DNA from: Acidimicrobiaceae bacterium
GTDB lineage: Bacteria; Actinomycetota; Acidimicrobiia; Acidimicrobiales; RAAP-2
DNA length: 7,464 bases
Assembly: GCA_003135595.1 (NCBI GenBank)
Contig: PLCI01000005.1
Span: 1 to 7,464 of the forward strand
Direction of reading: 5' to 3'
The translations under genes and the position numbers were made by a program. Below, piece by piece: positions 5,550-7,464 of the stretch. Position 1 is the first letter of the stretch, and each line of letters opens with the position of its first letter. Below the pieces are notes generated by a model. The model did not search any database. It saw only the letters and a list, made by a program, of their open reading frames with translations, and was not told where the DNA came from.

Positions 5550-5555
5550 CCGCCT
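5550..5555 (-). promoter_or_regulatory. Shine-Dalgarno site of the HIT-like gene
   Basis: Minus-strand AGGCGG, one mismatch from AGGAGG, lies 6 bases before the GTG at 5543 and overlaps the kinase TAG stop. It favours the longer start that includes the CELC motif. Confidence 0.5.
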
Positions 5556-7464
5556 AGTGCGCGTACAGCGCGACCCCGGAGCCCTGCGCAACGACGGTGC
5601 CGGCAGGAGGTTCGGTCGTCCAGTGGTGCGATTTCGTCGAGCCGTGCACGGCGATCACCGTGAGGCCTGCGCGGCTGATCCACAGCTCGGCCTTGAGGAG
5701 GGAGAGGTGGCCCAGCGACGGAACCGTGGCGGGCGCGCCCATGGACACGACGACGCTGACCGCCTGGCCGGGCTGGAGCGGCGCGTGCGCCGCCGGCGTC
5801 GTCGAGATCACGTTGCCCGCGCGAATCGAACGTGAGAAGGCGTACGACACCTTGGGCACGAAGCCCAGGCTGCGCAGCGCGTTGACCGCGGACTGCCCCG
5901 CGTGGCCGACCTCGTTCGGGACGGGCACGGGCTGCGGCCCCCTCGAGAGCTGCAGGGTGAGCCCGCTGCCGTACGCGGCGGACCTCGGGTCGACGGTGTT
6001 GCCCGCGTAGAGCGCGAGCACCCGGCCGGCGGGGACCGTCGAGGAGTACGCCTCGAACGAGATCGGGATGGTGGCGGAGAAGCCGGCCGCGGCGAGCGCC
6101 GCGACCGCGCTCGGACCCGACCGGCCGAGGACCGGGGGCACGGGCTCGGGGGGCGGCCCGCCCGAGGCGACGACGTGGACCGTGCTGCCGTCGGGCACCT
6201 TGGCGCCGATGCCCGGGTGCTGGGAGATGATGTGGTCGAACGGCACGGTCTTTGACTGCTGGAAGTTCGAGATGTCGACGGTGACCTGGTGCGACGCAAG
6301 GAGCGCTCGGGCGCGCGACACGATGTCGCCAACGAGCCTCGGCATCGCGAACGTCGGGGTCGTGGTGCCACGTGACGCGTACACGCCCCCGGCGGCCGCG
6401 ACGGCGAGGACCACGAGCACGACCGCGACCGCGGGCCAGCCACGACGCCGGCGGGTGTCGGTCGAGGAAGGCCCCACGGGGGGCCGGTCCGCCGTGACGG
6501 TCACGTCAGCGAGCGAGGTCGAACCCACCATGGTGGTGTCGGCACCGGCGACCCCGACCGTGGTCACGTCGAACGCCGTCGACGTCCGGCGCGGGTTCAC
6601 GGGCGGCTCGACGGGTGCGGGCGGCGTCGCCGTCACCGCGTGCGTGCCGGTCCCCCGTGCGGTGCGCACGACTCGGTGCTGGCCCGTCAGCTCCTCGGTC
6701 GTCGGTGGATGGAACCCGATCGATGACGCGTGCCGACCGCCGCGCATGCCGCCTGGGTCCGGCAGCATCCGTGCGAGCTCGCTGAGTCGAGCAGCGAGCG
6801 TCGCTGCGTCGAGGCGCCCGGCGGGATCCGGCGCCGCTGCCGCGACGAGCACCGCGCTGAGCGGGCCGAGTCGGGGGTGGTCCGGGAGCACCGCGTCGAC
6901 CCGGGCGTTCAGCGTCGCCACCTGGGTGTCCGCGGCGAACGGGACGACGCCCGTGAGGCACTCGTAGAGCACGAGCGCGAGCGAGTAGACGTCGGCCTTG
7001 CCGTCGACCCCGAGCCCGCGCGCCTGCTCGGGGGACGTGTAGCGGACGGTCCCGATCAGCCCCTCGGGCTCGGTCCAGGCGGCCTCGGCGAGCGCGCGAG
7101 CGACGCCGAAGTCGGTGATCCTGATCCGGCCCGCGTCGTCGAAGAGCAGGTTGGAGGGCTTCACGTCGCGATGGACGAACCCGCGGGCGTGCGCGTAGGC
7201 GAGGCCGTCAGCGGCTTGGGCGCCGATCGAGACCGCCTGCTCGATCCGCAGGCTCCCCTGGTCATCGAGGACGTCGCGCAGCGAGCCCCCGACCAGGTAC
7301 TCGGTCACGAGCCAGGCATCGCCGTCGGCCTCGCCCCAGTCGAAGACGCGCAGCACGTGCGGGTGGTTGAGCCCCGCGACCGCCACGGCCTCGGCGCGGA
7401 AGCGCTTGAGGAACGCGGAGTCCGTGGACAGGCCGGTCCGAAGCATCTTGACCGCGACCTCGCG
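5554..7464 (-). CDS. membrane Ser/Thr protein kinase with four PASTA repeats (N-terminus outside window)
   Basis: 636 visible residues of a PknB/Stk-type receptor kinase, which senses cell-wall fragments outside and phosphorylates Ser/Thr inside. The window begins at REVAVKML, so the ATP-anchoring Lys (visible residue 6) is present while the Gly-rich loop lies outside. HRDVKPSN (98-105) is the catalytic loop, DFG is at 118-120, TVRYTSPEQA in the activation/P+1 region at about 139-148, and DVYSLALVLYECLTG at 158-172. A Pro/Thr-rich juxtamembrane linker (about 240-335) precedes an Arg cluster and one transmembrane helix (about 343-363). Four PASTA-like repeats follow at about 370-436, 438-509, 513-576 and 579-636, opening with MPRLVG, VPPVLG, VPNEVG and VPSLGH. 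The third and fourth end in the usual short strand; the second carries an extra loop. Catalytic residues are intact, so it should be active. The HIT-like gene follows within 10 bases. No cell-division cluster (rodA, pbpA, FHA) is visible, so it need not be the orthologue of pknB. Confidence 0.95.
   Translation of the reverse strand, partial: REVAVKMLRTGLSTDSAFLKRFRAEAVAVAGLNHPHVLRVFDWGEADGDAWLVTEYLVGGSLRDVLDDQGSLRIEQAVSIGAQAADGLAYAHARGFVHRDVKPSNLLFDDAGRIRITDFGVARALAEAAWTEPEGLIGTVRYTSPEQARGLGVDGKADVYSLALVLYECLTGVVPFAADTQVATLNARVDAVLPDHPRLGPLSAVLVAAAAPDPAGRLDAATLAARLSELARMLPDPGGMRGGRHASSIGFHPPTTEELTGQHRVVRTARGTGTHAVTATPPAPVEPPVNPRRTSTAFDVTTVGVAGADTTMVGSTSLADVTVTADRPPVGPSSTDTRRRRGWPAVAVVLVVLAVAAAGGVYASRGTTTPTFAMPRLVGDIVSRARALLASHQVTVDISNFQQSKTVPFDHIISQHPGIGAKVPDGSTVHVVASGGPPPEPVPPVLGRSGPSAVAALAAAGFSATIPISFEAYSSTVPAGRVLALYAGNTVDPRSAAYGSGLTLQLSRGPQPVPVPNEVGHAGQSAVNALRSLGFVPKVSYAFSRSIRAGNVISTTPAAHAPLQPGQAVSVVVSMGAPATVPSLGHLSLLKAELWISRAGLTVIAVHGSTKSHHWTTEPPAGTVVAQGSGVALYAH

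Noticed and set aside
6068..6967. 299-codon plus-strand open frame opposite the kinase
   Set aside because: Antisense to the kinase linker and PASTA region, no motif, low-complexity Thr/Ala/Val composition.
1..7464. tRNA, rRNA, CRISPR, insertion sequences and riboswitches
   Set aside because: No cloverleaf with a CCA-adjacent acceptor, no regularly spaced repeats, no transposase motifs or terminal inverted repeats were seen by eye. The only sizeable non-coding stretch is about 4499-4647.

Overview
The window is GC-rich and almost fully coding, with strong G/C bias at third codon positions and many GTG starts. A PASTA-domain Ser/Thr kinase, an indirect-aminoacylation gatC-gatA pair, TANNNT-type -10 boxes placed at start codons, and lipid/acyl-CoA genes (MFE-2-like SDR, SCP2) suggest a high-GC Gram-positive, probably an actinobacterium, possibly an Acidimicrobiia-like lineage. 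That assignment is inference; there is no rRNA or other marker gene here.

Layout, high to low coordinates because most genes are on the minus strand. (1) 7464-5554: a PASTA Ser/Thr protein kinase, cut at its N-terminus by the window edge. It is followed after 10 bases by a very small HIT-like protein with two CxxC pairs (5543-5235). (2) 5197-4648: two small membrane-protein genes in tandem. The second carries a clear single-base frame break near 4730, and the first has an uncertain 5' frame. A terminator-like hairpin (about 4548-4579) closes this unit. (3) 4498-1992: a short-chain dehydrogenase resembling the hydroxyacyl-CoA dehydrogenase part of peroxisomal MFE-2, with its own promoter and Shine-Dalgarno site. 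It is coupled by a 4-base overlap to a 14-helix-type MFS transporter. (4) 1570-1995 (+): an SCP2 sterol/lipid-carrier domain protein, the only plus-strand gene; its stop overlaps the MFS stop in a shared CTAG. (5) 1533-1: divergent from SCP2 across 36 bases, a monoacylglycerol-lipase-type esterase, then gatC, then gatA (cut at the left edge), each joined by a 4-base GTGA overlap.

Functionally there are three blocks. The right side is probably an envelope/signalling unit (kinase, HIT-like protein, small membrane proteins). The middle looks like lipid or acyl-CoA handling: lipase, SCP2 carrier and MFE-2-type dehydrogenase, with an exporter-type transporter. The left side is translation machinery: GatCA, part of the glutamyl/aspartyl-tRNA amidotransferase, with gatB not in view. 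No mobile element, CRISPR array, tRNA or rRNA was seen. The least ordinary items are the miniature HIT-like protein next to the PASTA kinase, the frame-broken membrane genes, and the back-to-back leaderless promoters.
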